In this document: piece by piece, positions 57,997 through 64,000 of the stretch
Numbering within the stretch: position 1 is the first letter of the stretch
Layout of the letters: every line of letters begins with the position of its first letter
DNA from: Marinobacter fuscus
GTDB taxonomy: Bacteria > Pseudomonadota > Gammaproteobacteria > Pseudomonadales > Oleiphilaceae
DNA length: 64,000 bases
Direction of reading: 5' to 3'
Assembly: GCF_003007675.1 (NCBI RefSeq)
Contig: NZ_PXNP01000013.1
Location: 62,001 to 126,000, forward strand
Program-made: the position numbers and the translations under genes
The notes under the pieces: model-generated
Seen by the model: the letters and a program-made list of their open reading frames with translations, nothing else
The model's database searches: none
What the model was told of the DNA's origin: nothing

Positions 57997-58242
57997 TTAA
58001 CCCGTTTGGCAAGCAAGGGGCCGCTGGAGACGTGTTGATGGGCTGACCGAAGGACGTGGGTTCTGTCTGAAGCGGTCAGGTGCCGTACAACGGCTATTCC
58101 ATTTAGTCTGTTCGTAAACGTTTCCGGGGGCAGCTCCGATCTGATCCCGGTAGTGCTTGAGCCCCATCAGGTCAGCGAGGGCCAGACGGGGAGCGTTGTT
58201 AAAATCAGCAGTTACGTATCGTTGTGTGGCATCGAGTGTCAT
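57997..58242 (-). CDS. Hypothetical protein or gene remnant
   Basis: 81 residues, starting MTLDATQRYVTADFNNAPRL, with AAGGA 7 bases before the ATG. The first 50 residues look protein-like (LALADLMGLKHYRDQIGAAP, then GNVYEQTKWN); the last 30 are Arg/Pro/Ser-rich and look like read-through into non-coding DNA, so the gene may be truncated. Not recognised. Confidence 0.35.
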   Translation of the reverse strand: MTLDATQRYVTADFNNAPRLALADLMGLKHYRDQIGAAPGNVYEQTKWNSRCTAPDRFRQNPRPSVSPSTRLQRPLACQTG

Positions 58243-58546
58243 TGCACGTTCCTTGTCATGGTGGGGTGGACAATCCGATGTCCAACCAAACTGAAGCTAT
58301 GACTATTCCTGTATTTGCAGATGTTAAGTTTTTGGTCGCCAGATTCACTATGCCACTACAAAGCGGGGCAAACTCTGAAACTTACTGGATAGCACAGTGG
58401 AGCGACAGGGTGTGTCGTAGAAAAGGAACGGATTGGCCTTGTCGTGGGCTTCGCTCGTTTCGGAGTAAAGGACGGGCTTTACGGGGTGTTTTGTGTTCCG
58501 GTGAAGGCCGGGAAAAGCGGGAAGAATATTATGGGGATTTAATAAA

Positions 58547-58591
58547 TGGTGGGCCCAGCTGGACTCGAACCAGCGACCAAGGGATTATGAG
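58547..58591 (-). other. 3' half of elongator tRNA-Met(CAU), attachment site of the element
   Basis: On the minus strand this 45-bp block runs from the anticodon loop (CTCATAA, anticodon CAT) through the variable loop, the T arm (GCTGG-TTCGAGT-CCAGC) and the acceptor strand TGGGCCC-A to CCA. The D arm and 5' acceptor strand that should lie at 58592 and above are absent. It is therefore not a working tRNA gene. The pattern is that left when an element integrates at a tRNA 3' end and restores the gene at its other end. Confidence 0.88.
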
Positions 58592-59106
58592 GCCCATTGC
58601 AGCAACTTCAGACAATACGCGGCAAAACGTATTGGCATATAAATCAGATGGTTATGGAATTTCTGTTTTGGGCTCTTTTGTCAGAATTCGTCATTTCTTG
58701 CGGGTCACTCCCCCACTACTCCCCCACGGTTCCCCCTTCATATTTCCTGAAAATACCCACACTCTTACCCACAAAAGCGGGGCGCTGCTATTGGAATTGT
58801 CCGGAACTCATACGGGCAAAATCCGGCTGCGTACCCTCTCGAAAAAAGTTCCTTATTTCCCCCGCGTAAAAATCTGGCTAGGGCACGCGGTCGATGCTTT
58901 GGGAGCGTCAGGGATTTTACCCGCCCCCGGTGGGTAGGTTGCTGCGTTGCTTTGGTCTGGGTGCGATCTCGTGCAGCGTGGCGGACTACCAAACAACAAC
59001 CGGGCGGTGTCTGGTTTCGTATCTGGTGAGCGCTCACGCTCCACGTTACCCACGGCGGCCCTCGGTCTGGGAGTACCTTTTCTGTACAGGCAAACCGGCA
59101 GCATCG

Positions 59107-59493
59107 TCAGCAGTGAATCCAGTAATGGCGCGGGTTTGTGTGCGGTGCTGGTGGTGGCCCATCGGCCCCGACTCGGTGCGCGTTGTGTTCTGCCTTTCTC
59201 TGCCCTATTGGGGTAGCCCTTCGCCATGTTCGCCAGGGCTTCAGGCAGGCAGGGCGGGGCCTTGCGGTCTGCGGTGGTGGGGCCATAGGCCCCCGATAAT
59301 TTGCCATAAAGTGCGCTCCGCGATACCCGTACCGGGCGGGTTTGTGTGGGGGCCCGGCGCGTTCGCTGGCGGTCAGACAACAACAACCACAAGGCAAGGT
59401 GAAAAGCTCCCGGTGTCTGCGGTTCCGCGCCCCCGTGGTGAGTTGTTGTCCGGCAGTACCTTTCGGGTTTTGTCCGCCAGCAGGGCCCGGCAC
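59107..59493 (-). CDS. Hypothetical island protein, low confidence
   Basis: 128 residues from a GTG at 59493 with AAAAGG 5 bases upstream. Composition is Pro/Arg/Gly-rich with a CGCCC cluster (LPCGCCCLTASERAGPPHKP). An overlapping minus frame (58853-59392) is also open and might be the continuation after a frameshift (LSGAYGPTTADRKAPPCLPE). Small odd proteins of this sort occur at the edges of P4-like islands (Ash, Icd-like), but I cannot assign it. The 19-bp motif at 59518 lies directly upstream. Confidence 0.3.
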   Translation of the reverse strand: MPGPAGGQNPKGTAGQQLTTGARNRRHRELFTLPCGCCCLTASERAGPPHKPARYGYRGAHFMANYRGPMAPPPQTARPRPACLKPWRTWRRATPIGQRKAEHNAHRVGADGPPPAPHTNPRHYWIHC

Positions 59494-59517
59494 ACTTACC
59501 TTTTCTTGCCCGATGAA

Positions 59518-59536
59518 ATGTTAACTTTTGCTAACA
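59518..59536 (-). promoter_or_regulatory. Island motif, site L1
   Basis: Minus strand TGTTAGCAAAAGTTAACAT, containing GTTNNCAAAAGT. It matches site L2 at 59942 in 16 of 19 positions and lies 24 bases upstream of the GTG at 59493. Confidence 0.5.
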
Positions 59537-59941
59537 GGTGACTTCGGGTCACATGATGCGCGGCTCCCTTTAGGGACTAAAGAAACGCCGGGTTTCCCGA
59601 CATTATCGTTTTGCCGATGTTAGGTTTTGACAGGTTCTTGCTCAGGTGAGTTAGCGATATTCCAGCATTGGGCGGGCGGTCGTTTGGTCGCGCCTGCCTC
59701 AATTGAGCGTACCCCCTCCCAGGGCGCTTTTAGGGGCTCCGAAAACTCTGGCGATTACCTGCGCGAGTGGAACGGCTACTCTCTTGCACGCGCGTACTGG
59801 TCACGAAACTGGTGATTACCTGCGCGTGAGTCAGGTGCTGGCGGCATAGATTCGATTTCAGGTTTTATCAGGTTCCAGGGCTATAAGTGGCTGCAATCAT
59901 TCAATTGTGTCAGAGAACCACATTTAAATCGGGGGCGTTCG

Positions 59942-59960
59942 ATGTCAACTTTTGTCAACA
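59942..59960 (-). promoter_or_regulatory. Island motif, site L2
   Basis: Minus strand TGTTGACAAAAGTTGACAT. It contains two TTGACA hexamers 10 bases apart, which resemble -35 boxes, and the core GTTNNCAAAAGT. A weak TAAATG lies 16 bases downstream. Confidence 0.5.
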
Positions 59961-60117
59961 TGGCGCGTACCTTTGCTGCGTACCAAGTGCGTACAATTCC
60001 CTGAGTGCCTGGAATTGCTGGCCCTGCTCTTATCCTGCTCTCAGGTTTTTATAGTCGGGAAAATCGCTGGCGGGTTTCTGAAGTAGGGGCGAATAGAAAC
60101 CGCCCCATGGTCTGAGG

Positions 60118-60351
60118 TTATGGCGCGGCGCCGTTGGCGTACAGCAGGTTATAGATAACGTTGCTGGCGGCGCATAGCGCCCCGTATTGCTCGTCTGGGT
60201 CGTGCTCCGGGAAGAACAGAACATCATGCAAAACCTGTTCAATATCGGCGGCTACGACCTCATGTTTCAAACCTTCAGCCAGGGCGCGGGTAATGTCGCC
60301 TCGCTTGTACTTGTAGGTGGGGGTAGGGTGCAGCGGTGTTACGTTGGTCAT
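60118..60351 (-). CDS. Small acidic island protein, unknown
   Basis: 77 residues from the ATG at 60351 (GAGG upstream); a start at 60384 would overlap the preceding gene. Begins MTNVTPLHPTPTYKYKRGDI, then a helical acidic part (ADIEQVLHDVLFFPEHDPDE). Last gene of the leftward operon. The sequence has no signal peptide or membrane segment. Not recognised. Confidence 0.65.
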   Translation of the reverse strand: MTNVTPLHPTPTYKYKRGDITRALAEGLKHEVVAADIEQVLHDVLFFPEHDPDEQYGALCAASNVIYNLLYANGAAP

Positions 60352-60367
60352 GGTCTGCGGCCTCGTT

Positions 60368-61027
60368 TCAACATTTCTCAACATGGGCGGCGTATGCCTG
60401 AAGGTATGCCCGGCGAAGGTCTGCCCCTTCGGTACAGTACCGGGCGCGGGGTGCGTAGCAGGCGCTACAAGCCATCAGGTGGTTAATCAGGTCATCGTGG
60501 GCAGGCTTCCATGCCTGCATCAGTTCAACGTGTCCGGGGCGGCTCTGGGGCTGCCTGGTGGGCTCTGGTGTATCGTCCGCCAGCGGGTGCCCGTCCGAAC
60601 GCATCAGCCTGAAGTACGCCAGCAGGTGGGCCCGGCTGGTTGCCCCTTCGGCTATGTCCTGAAGGTCGTCAGAATCCAGCAGGCCACGCAAACGGGCGGG
60701 GCTGGCCTGAAGGGTTTGGGCTATTTCCAATAGCAGGGTGTCAGGGTTCTGCCCTTTCTTATCGGCAGGGGTCTGCGGATTCTGCGGATTTGCGGAAGAA
60801 CCGCTGAAGCCCAGTGTTGGCGCGGGGTTGCCCGTTTTTTGGGTTTGCGGATTTTTGCGGATAGTTGCGGAAAAAACTTCCCCCGCTGAAAAATCCGCAG
60901 GTTTCCGCAAAATTTCCGCAAGCTCTAACCCGCGTGGCTGTGCGGTTTCCGCAGAATCCGCAGTTTCCGCAGGGGGTGGCGTTTGTGCTTGTTGTTTGCG
61001 GCGTATGGCCCCCATCAGGTCAAACAT
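60368..61027 (-). CDS. Island protein of unknown function carrying the hexamer array
   Basis: 219 residues from the ATG at 61027 (GGAGGG upstream), overlapping the DUF3987 stop by 8 bases. The first half is low-complexity (ETADSAETAQPRGLELAEIL, NPQNPQTPADKKG) because it is encoded by the repeat array at 60774-60971. The second half is folded-looking and ends with a possible zinc site (MACSACYAPRARYC plus a terminal VEKC). It may act in replication with its upstream neighbours, since origin arrays often lie in or next to initiator genes; this is inference. Confidence 0.7.
   Translation of the reverse strand: MFDLMGAIRRKQQAQTPPPAETADSAETAQPRGLELAEILRKPADFSAGEVFSATIRKNPQTQKTGNPAPTLGFSGSSANPQNPQTPADKKGQNPDTLLLEIAQTLQASPARLRGLLDSDDLQDIAEGATSRAHLLAYFRLMRSDGHPLADDTPEPTRQPQSRPGHVELMQAWKPAHDDLINHLMACSACYAPRARYCTEGADLRRAYLQAYAAHVEKC
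60774..60971. repeat. Twelve-copy hexamer array, candidate iterons/origin
   Basis: TGCGGA starts at 60774, 60783, 60791 and 60846, 60856, 60866; its complement TCCGCA starts at 60894, 60904, 60915 and 60948, 60957, 60966. That is four triplets with 8-11 base spacing, two in each orientation, around a centre near 60880. The consensus unit is YTGCGGAWW. The copies fall in different reading frames of the host gene, so protein constraint does not explain them. Confidence 0.75.
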
Positions 61028-62567
61028 TGTCCGAGCCCTCCCGTAGCTTCCAGGCGCGGGGTTTGTTGTTGGGGCCTGTGGCAGTGACAAGGGCGTGCCC
61101 GTAATCCACTAGCAGGGCCAGCAGGGCGCGGGCTTTCCTTGCCTTGCGGTAGGCAGCGGGCAGCTTGTTGAAGTTGTCCGCGTGCAGCTCTCCCCCGTTT
61201 TGTCGCATCCAATCCGCCAGCTCTCGGGCCTCATGCTCTGCGGTGTTCTGTGCGGCCTCCTGTGTGCGCTGAATCATCGTCAGCAGGTAATACTGCATCA
61301 GTTCAGCGGCCCGGTTGATATGCTCCGGGGTTGGCTCTGCGCGGGTTTCGATATACGCCAGAATGGCAGCAATACGGGCGGCGTTATCGGCAGCTTTGGC
61401 GGCGAAGGCTTGAACCTCTGCCAGCTCGCCAGCGGGTGATAGCTGTTCCTCTATCGCATCATGCACCATTACCCAGGCGTCAAAGGCGGCCCCGGTGATT
61501 TCCAGCGTTTCGGGCTCCAGCTCCCCGGCGTCATTCATTGGCAAGGGCTGGCGGATAAGCTCTCCCAGGGCGTCCCAGAATCGGTTAACGGCAGGGTCAC
61601 GGGTGGCGCTTTCATCGCTTGGGCGGTTTGATAAGAACCGGCTGCCAATCAGTGAATAGTCACTGCAAACCAGAAAGCGGGCCAGAAAGCCTTGCCCCAG
61701 CATTAGCGGGTCGGCTAACACTTTGTCCGCGATAACGGGCTGTATCATCAGGTGGGCAGCCAGGCGGCGGCCTGCCAGTACGCCAGACTCCCCGGCCCCT
61801 GCCCTGGTGCGGGTGATTGGTTTTCCGTCCCATAGTTGGGAAAGCATGGTGATGCTGCGGCCCTTGGCCTCGTCTGCCATGCCGTGCCCGCTAAAGAATG
61901 CCCCGCCTTCATCCGAAAACAGGCCAGCTATCGGCAGCCCTTCCTGCAAGTGTTTATAGATACCTTCTGCCGTGGGTTCTTCCATCAGGATGTGGGGGCG
62001 CGGCGGTGGCGTGGGCCGGTTGTTTTCCAGCTCCGCCAGCTCTGCGGCTAAGGCTTGCTGGTCGTCATAGCTCAAGGGCTTGGGTTTCTTCCCGCTCCCC
62101 TTATAGCTAGCAATAATGCTTTTGTACCGCAGTTCGTGGGCTTCCAGGTCTGCCCGGTATTCCGCCATCAAGGTTTCATGCTCTGCCCGGCGGTCTGCCT
62201 GGTAATCGTGTATTGGCTTTACAGTGCGGCCATCAAGCGTAGATTTGCGCTCCCCGCTGGCGGCTATGGTCAGGCAGTACAAGGTTGTGGGGCTGGTGCC
62301 TACGTTGCCCTTTTTCACGTTCACGTGGCCTTGAACCGCCAGTGACGTTACCGCCAGAACGGATTGTCCCGCCATGCCCAGTGGCGCCTGAACGTAATAG
62401 GCCAGGGCCTTTGCCGCGTTGCCCAGCAGTTCCCCCAGGGCTTCCACGGGGTAGGGTGGTGGTGCGCTTTTCTCAGCCAGTGGCAGCGGCTTGGTGTCGA
62501 TACCTGGCAGCGGGGCGCTTAATCCGGAGCGCGGGTCTGTTGCGGTAATCGGTAGGTACTGGGTCAT
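61020..62567 (-). CDS. DUF3987-domain protein, helicase-like ATPase of the replication module
   Basis: 515 residues from the ATG at 62567 (AAAGGGGG upstream). N-terminal LPGIDTKPLPLAEKSAPPPY, then a RecA-like core: Walker A variant TIAASGERKSTLDG near residue 105, Walker B-like GLFSDEGGAFFSG near 220, then LSQLWDGKPITRTRAGAGES and GFLARFLVCSDYSLIGSRFL, and a helical C-terminus. DUF3987 proteins are paired with Toprim primases in satellites and islands and probably supply the helicase function. Start overlaps the Toprim stop by 4 bases. Confidence 0.88.
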   Translation of the reverse strand: MTQYLPITATDPRSGLSAPLPGIDTKPLPLAEKSAPPPYPVEALGELLGNAAKALAYYVQAPLGMAGQSVLAVTSLAVQGHVNVKKGNVGTSPTTLYCLTIAASGERKSTLDGRTVKPIHDYQADRRAEHETLMAEYRADLEAHELRYKSIIASYKGSGKKPKPLSYDDQQALAAELAELENNRPTPPPRPHILMEEPTAEGIYKHLQEGLPIAGLFSDEGGAFFSGHGMADEAKGRSITMLSQLWDGKPITRTRAGAGESGVLAGRRLAAHLMIQPVIADKVLADPLMLGQGFLARFLVCSDYSLIGSRFLSNRPSDESATRDPAVNRFWDALGELIRQPLPMNDAGELEPETLEITGAAFDAWVMVHDAIEEQLSPAGELAEVQAFAAKAADNAARIAAILAYIETRAEPTPEHINRAAELMQYYLLTMIQRTQEAAQNTAEHEARELADWMRQNGGELHADNFNKLPAAYRKARKARALLALLVDYGHALVTATGPNNKPRAWKLREGSDNV

Positions 62568-63544
62568 TGCGGCCCCCTTTGCCACTGGTGCAGGTCGTTG
62601 AAGTCGGAAAGGTGAACAGGTGCGGCTGGCGGCCATTCAGGCAGGGCAAACCGTGCCCCGGCTGCCAGTGCGGCGGCTCGTGCAGCGGCGGCTCCGGGGT
62701 TGCCTGGTGTCTGCCGGTCATCATCTCCGCACACAATCAGGTCAGCATCAGGCCAGCGGTTGCGGGCTCCGGTTGCTACGGCTTGAAGGTTGCCGCAATC
62801 CACGGCGGCCAATACCAGGGCGGCGGGGTCTATCTCTGCCAGGGTGCAGCCGGTGGCCCAGCCTTCACAGATAAGCACGCGGGCGGGGTAGTCGGGGCCA
62901 TTCACGACGATGAAATTACCGGCCTTCTTTCCGCCAGCCATCAGCCGCTTGTCCCCGGCCTCGTCGATGGTTTGCAGGCTCCATGCTTTGCCGCTGAAGT
63001 CGGTTAGCAGTAACACAAGCTCCCGGCCTTGCTGGCGGGCTCTGTGGGGCTGTATGCCCTTGTTTTGCAGATACGGGTGCAATGGGTCTGCCGGGCTGCA
63101 TGAATGCCAGCGGCGGGCGGCTGCGGCGGCTCTGGCTTCCCACTGCCGGGCCTGCTCTTCCTCCCTGGCTCGTTTGGCTTCCGCCATCCGGCGTTTCAGT
63201 TCCCGGCGCTCTGCCGGTGTCATGGCGTCCACGTTCCCGGCTATCCACTTCATTTCTGCCCCGGTGGCCCAGTCTCCGGCCACTACGGCGAACGGCAGGC
63301 CCCGCTCATGGTAGGCAATCAGCCAGCCGTTTTTACTGCGGGGCTTGCTGGCGGTGCCAAAGCGTACCGGCTTGCCTTCTGCATCAGCCAGGCGGGACAG
63401 CAGGGCGTCAGGGTTGGCCGGTTCTATGCCGTGCTCCAGCAGGGCGGCGCGTATGGCGTCCAGCCGGTCTGCATAGCTGGCGGGGGTGCTATACTGGCTC
63501 CGGGTCTGGTGCCTTGCCCCTTCGGGGGCGGGTGCCGTTTTCAT
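62564..63544 (-). CDS. Toprim-domain primase, phage P4 type
   Basis: 326 residues. Central element PADPLHPYLQNKGIQPHRAR and a Toprim domain with the catalytic Glu in RVLICEGWATGCTLAEIDPA near residue 215 and the DxD motif in DADLIVCGDDDRQTPGNPGA near 265. These match the primase part of the P4 alpha protein; the helicase part is on the separate DUF3987 gene. No zinc-ribbon of DnaG type is visible. Starts and ends overlap both neighbours by 4 bases, so the three genes are translationally coupled. Confidence 0.9.
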   Translation of the reverse strand: MKTAPAPEGARHQTRSQYSTPASYADRLDAIRAALLEHGIEPANPDALLSRLADAEGKPVRFGTASKPRSKNGWLIAYHERGLPFAVVAGDWATGAEMKWIAGNVDAMTPAERRELKRRMAEAKRAREEEQARQWEARAAAAARRWHSCSPADPLHPYLQNKGIQPHRARQQGRELVLLLTDFSGKAWSLQTIDEAGDKRLMAGGKKAGNFIVVNGPDYPARVLICEGWATGCTLAEIDPAALVLAAVDCGNLQAVATGARNRWPDADLIVCGDDDRQTPGNPGAAAARAAALAAGARFALPEWPPAAPVHLSDFNDLHQWQRGPQ

Positions 63545-63795
63545 GCCTGGCCCCTCCCGCTGATTTGCGCGGTGTGCCCCTGCTTTATCCCCTCCATGAA
63601 TTCCACGCGGTCAAAAAGCAGCTTGCGGCCAAACCGATAGACTCCCGGCAGGTCATGGCCCTTGGTGAATAGCAGGTGCCGAATGCCTCCCTTGGTGATT
63701 GCCGGTTCTGCCTGGCATAGCTGAGTGATGGTCAGCAGGGTTGGGCCCTGGTTGTCGGGTTGGTAGCTTGTTTCGGCGTTAGCGGTTGCGGTCAT
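63541..63795 (-). CDS. AlpA-like DNA-binding regulator
   Basis: 84 residues from the ATG at 63795 (GAGGG upstream); 36 further open codons look non-coding. Helix-turn-helix of the excisionase/AlpA sort (LLTITQLCQAEPAITKGGIR, HLLFTKGHDLPGVYRFGRKL, then LFDRVEFMEGIKQG). In P4-like elements AlpA activates excision or the integrase gene. First gene of the operon; the repeated motif at 63871 lies 76 bases upstream, so it may be the operator of this operon. Confidence 0.82.
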   Translation of the reverse strand: MTATANAETSYQPDNQGPTLLTITQLCQAEPAITKGGIRHLLFTKGHDLPGVYRFGRKLLFDRVEFMEGIKQGHTAQISGRGQA

Positions 63796-63870
63796 GGTTT
63801 TGCCCTCGTTTGTTGAGTAGTGCCGCGTTGTGCGGCTGAGGGCATGAAACCAATTTAGGCGGGCAAGGGG

Positions 63871-63907
63871 TGGCAGTTGCCAAAAGTAATTGGCAGTTGC
63901 CAAAAGT
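63871..63907. promoter_or_regulatory. Island motif, tandem sites R1 and R2
   Basis: TGGCAGTTGCCAAAAGT occurs twice (63871-63887 and 63891-63907), exactly 20 bases apart, that is two helical turns. Each holds the inverted repeat GGCAGTTGCC and the core GTTGCCAAAAGT shared with sites L1 and L2. It lies between the start of the AlpA-like gene and the end of the next gene upstream. Confidence 0.65.
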
Positions 63908-63917
63908 CGGGCCGGTG

Positions 63918-64000
63918 TCAGCCCGTTTTGTCGGAATCGTTTAGCAGGTCGGGGCAGGCTTTCAGGGCTGCGGTAATGGCATCCCGTGCGGTTCTGTCGC
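63918..64000 (-). CDS. C-terminus of an unknown protein, cut by the right edge
   Basis: One minus-strand frame is open from the right edge to a stop at 63918 and reads RTARDAITAALKACPDLLND then SDKTG. It looks protein-like and is in the same direction as the operon, but only 27 codons are visible, so identity is unknown. Confidence 0.4.
   Translation of the reverse strand, partial: DRTARDAITAALKACPDLLNDSDKTG

Larger units (their letters stand above)
57566..58546. other. Long intergenic stretch between PEP-CTERM gene and tRNA remnant
   Basis: About 980 bases. The left part holds the PEP-CTERM promoter elements. Beyond 57720 several short frames are open in conflicting directions; only 57997-58242 on the minus strand has a proper ribosome site. 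Base composition shifts towards AT in places (58250-58400). It may hold decayed remnants of earlier insertions next to the integration site. Confidence 0.5.
58592..60117. other. Left arm of the element, coding content unresolved
   Basis: 1.5 kb with long open frames on both strands between 58850 and 59540 that cannot all be real. The minus-strand frame 59107-59493 has the best start signal. Between 59541 and 60117 I see no convincing gene; a 13-base direct repeat GATTACCTGCGCG (59753 and 59814) and two copies of the 19-bp motif described below are present. A hairpin at 60086-60106 (GGGGCG/CGCCCC) lies just past the end of the operon. Confidence 0.55.
58547..64000. mobile_element. Integrative element in tRNA-Met with P4-type replication module (right end outside window)
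   Basis: Boundary: the 45-bp tRNA-Met remnant at 58547. Content: a leftward operon of AlpA-like regulator, Toprim primase, DUF3987 helicase-like protein and two unknown proteins with overlapping starts and stops, plus a gene-poor left arm with conflicting reading frames. These are typical of phage satellites and P4-like islands. Integrase and any capsid-hijacking genes would lie right of 64000. A candidate origin array (60774-60971) and a shared operator motif (59518, 59942, 63871, 63891) are described separately. Confidence 0.85.

Noticed and set aside
58547-58610. Complete tRNA gene formed with element sequence
   Set aside because: GGGCC next to the remnant can pair with the acceptor strand, but there is no D arm or anticodon stem, so the pairing is probably chance from a palindromic GC run.
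58224-58937. 237-codon plus-strand frame running across the tRNA-Met remnant
   Set aside because: It reads through a tRNA fragment on the other strand and through the element boundary, so it cannot be an ancient gene; no ribosome site and no domain.
58894-59541. 215-codon plus-strand frame in the element left arm
   Set aside because: Cys- and Trp-rich product typical of the complement of a Pro/Ala/Arg-rich frame, and against the direction of the operon.
60774-60971. CRISPR array
   Set aside because: The repeat unit is only 6-9 bases, spacers are 2-5 bases within triplets and the copies change orientation; no cas genes are present.

Overview
The window reads as chromosomal DNA of a marine gammaproteobacterium of the Marinobacter type (inferred from gene content and order; no database search was possible). 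Core genes are GC-rich and closely spaced. Two blocks follow the order known from Pseudomonas and relatives: pyrE-crc-rph-yicC-gmk-rpoZ-spoT-ridA and oxyR-recG. No rRNA, complete tRNA or CRISPR array is visible.

Positions 1-11 kb hold a GntR regulator (cut by the left edge), cardiolipin synthase, an AraC regulator, a candidate 30-residue protein gene, two hydrolase or lactonase-like proteins, a quinone-type oxidoreductase, a cation/proton antiporter with an NAD-binding tail, TcdA and a large acyl-CoA dehydrogenase. Positions 11-21 kb hold a short-chain dehydrogenase beside a ChrR/RpoE (ECF) stress module, the polyamine genes speA and speE, the ammonium pair glnK-amt with a readable sigma54 promoter and NtrC-like site, ubiK, a ComM-type ATPase and trmB.

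Positions 21-34 kb hold a tight six-gene minus-strand run (metX, metW, a DUF4426 protein, rdgB, hemW, a membrane protein), a dynamin-like GTPase, yggS-proC-yggT, the pilus retraction ATPases pilT and pilU, and fadL. Positions 34-49 kb hold polA, small envelope proteins, the pyrE-to-ridA block, and a foreign-looking hipBA toxin-antitoxin pair inserted between yicC and a universal stress protein gene. Two copies of a structured interspersed repeat lie in this half, one between pilT and pilU and one between crc and rph. Positions 49-58 kb hold oxyR, recG, a YbaK-HDOD fusion, a lipoprotein pair (DUF4398 and DUF4398-OmpA) and a PEP-CTERM protein with its own sigma54-type promoter.

From 58.5 kb to the right edge lies an integrative element. 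Its left boundary is a 45-bp 3' half of an elongator tRNA-Met gene whose 5' half is missing, the usual footprint of integration into a tRNA gene. The visible genes form one leftward operon with overlapping ends: an AlpA-like regulator, a Toprim primase of the phage P4 type, a DUF3987 helicase-like ATPase and two unknown proteins. The integrase and far end are outside the window. The first unknown protein gene carries a striking array: twelve copies of a hexamer arranged as four triplets at about one helical turn spacing, two triplets in each orientation. This is a candidate replication origin. A separate 12-bp motif, GTTNNCAAAAGT, occurs four times at the two ends of the visible element and may be the binding site of its regulator. 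This element is the best candidate for an undescribed system in the window.
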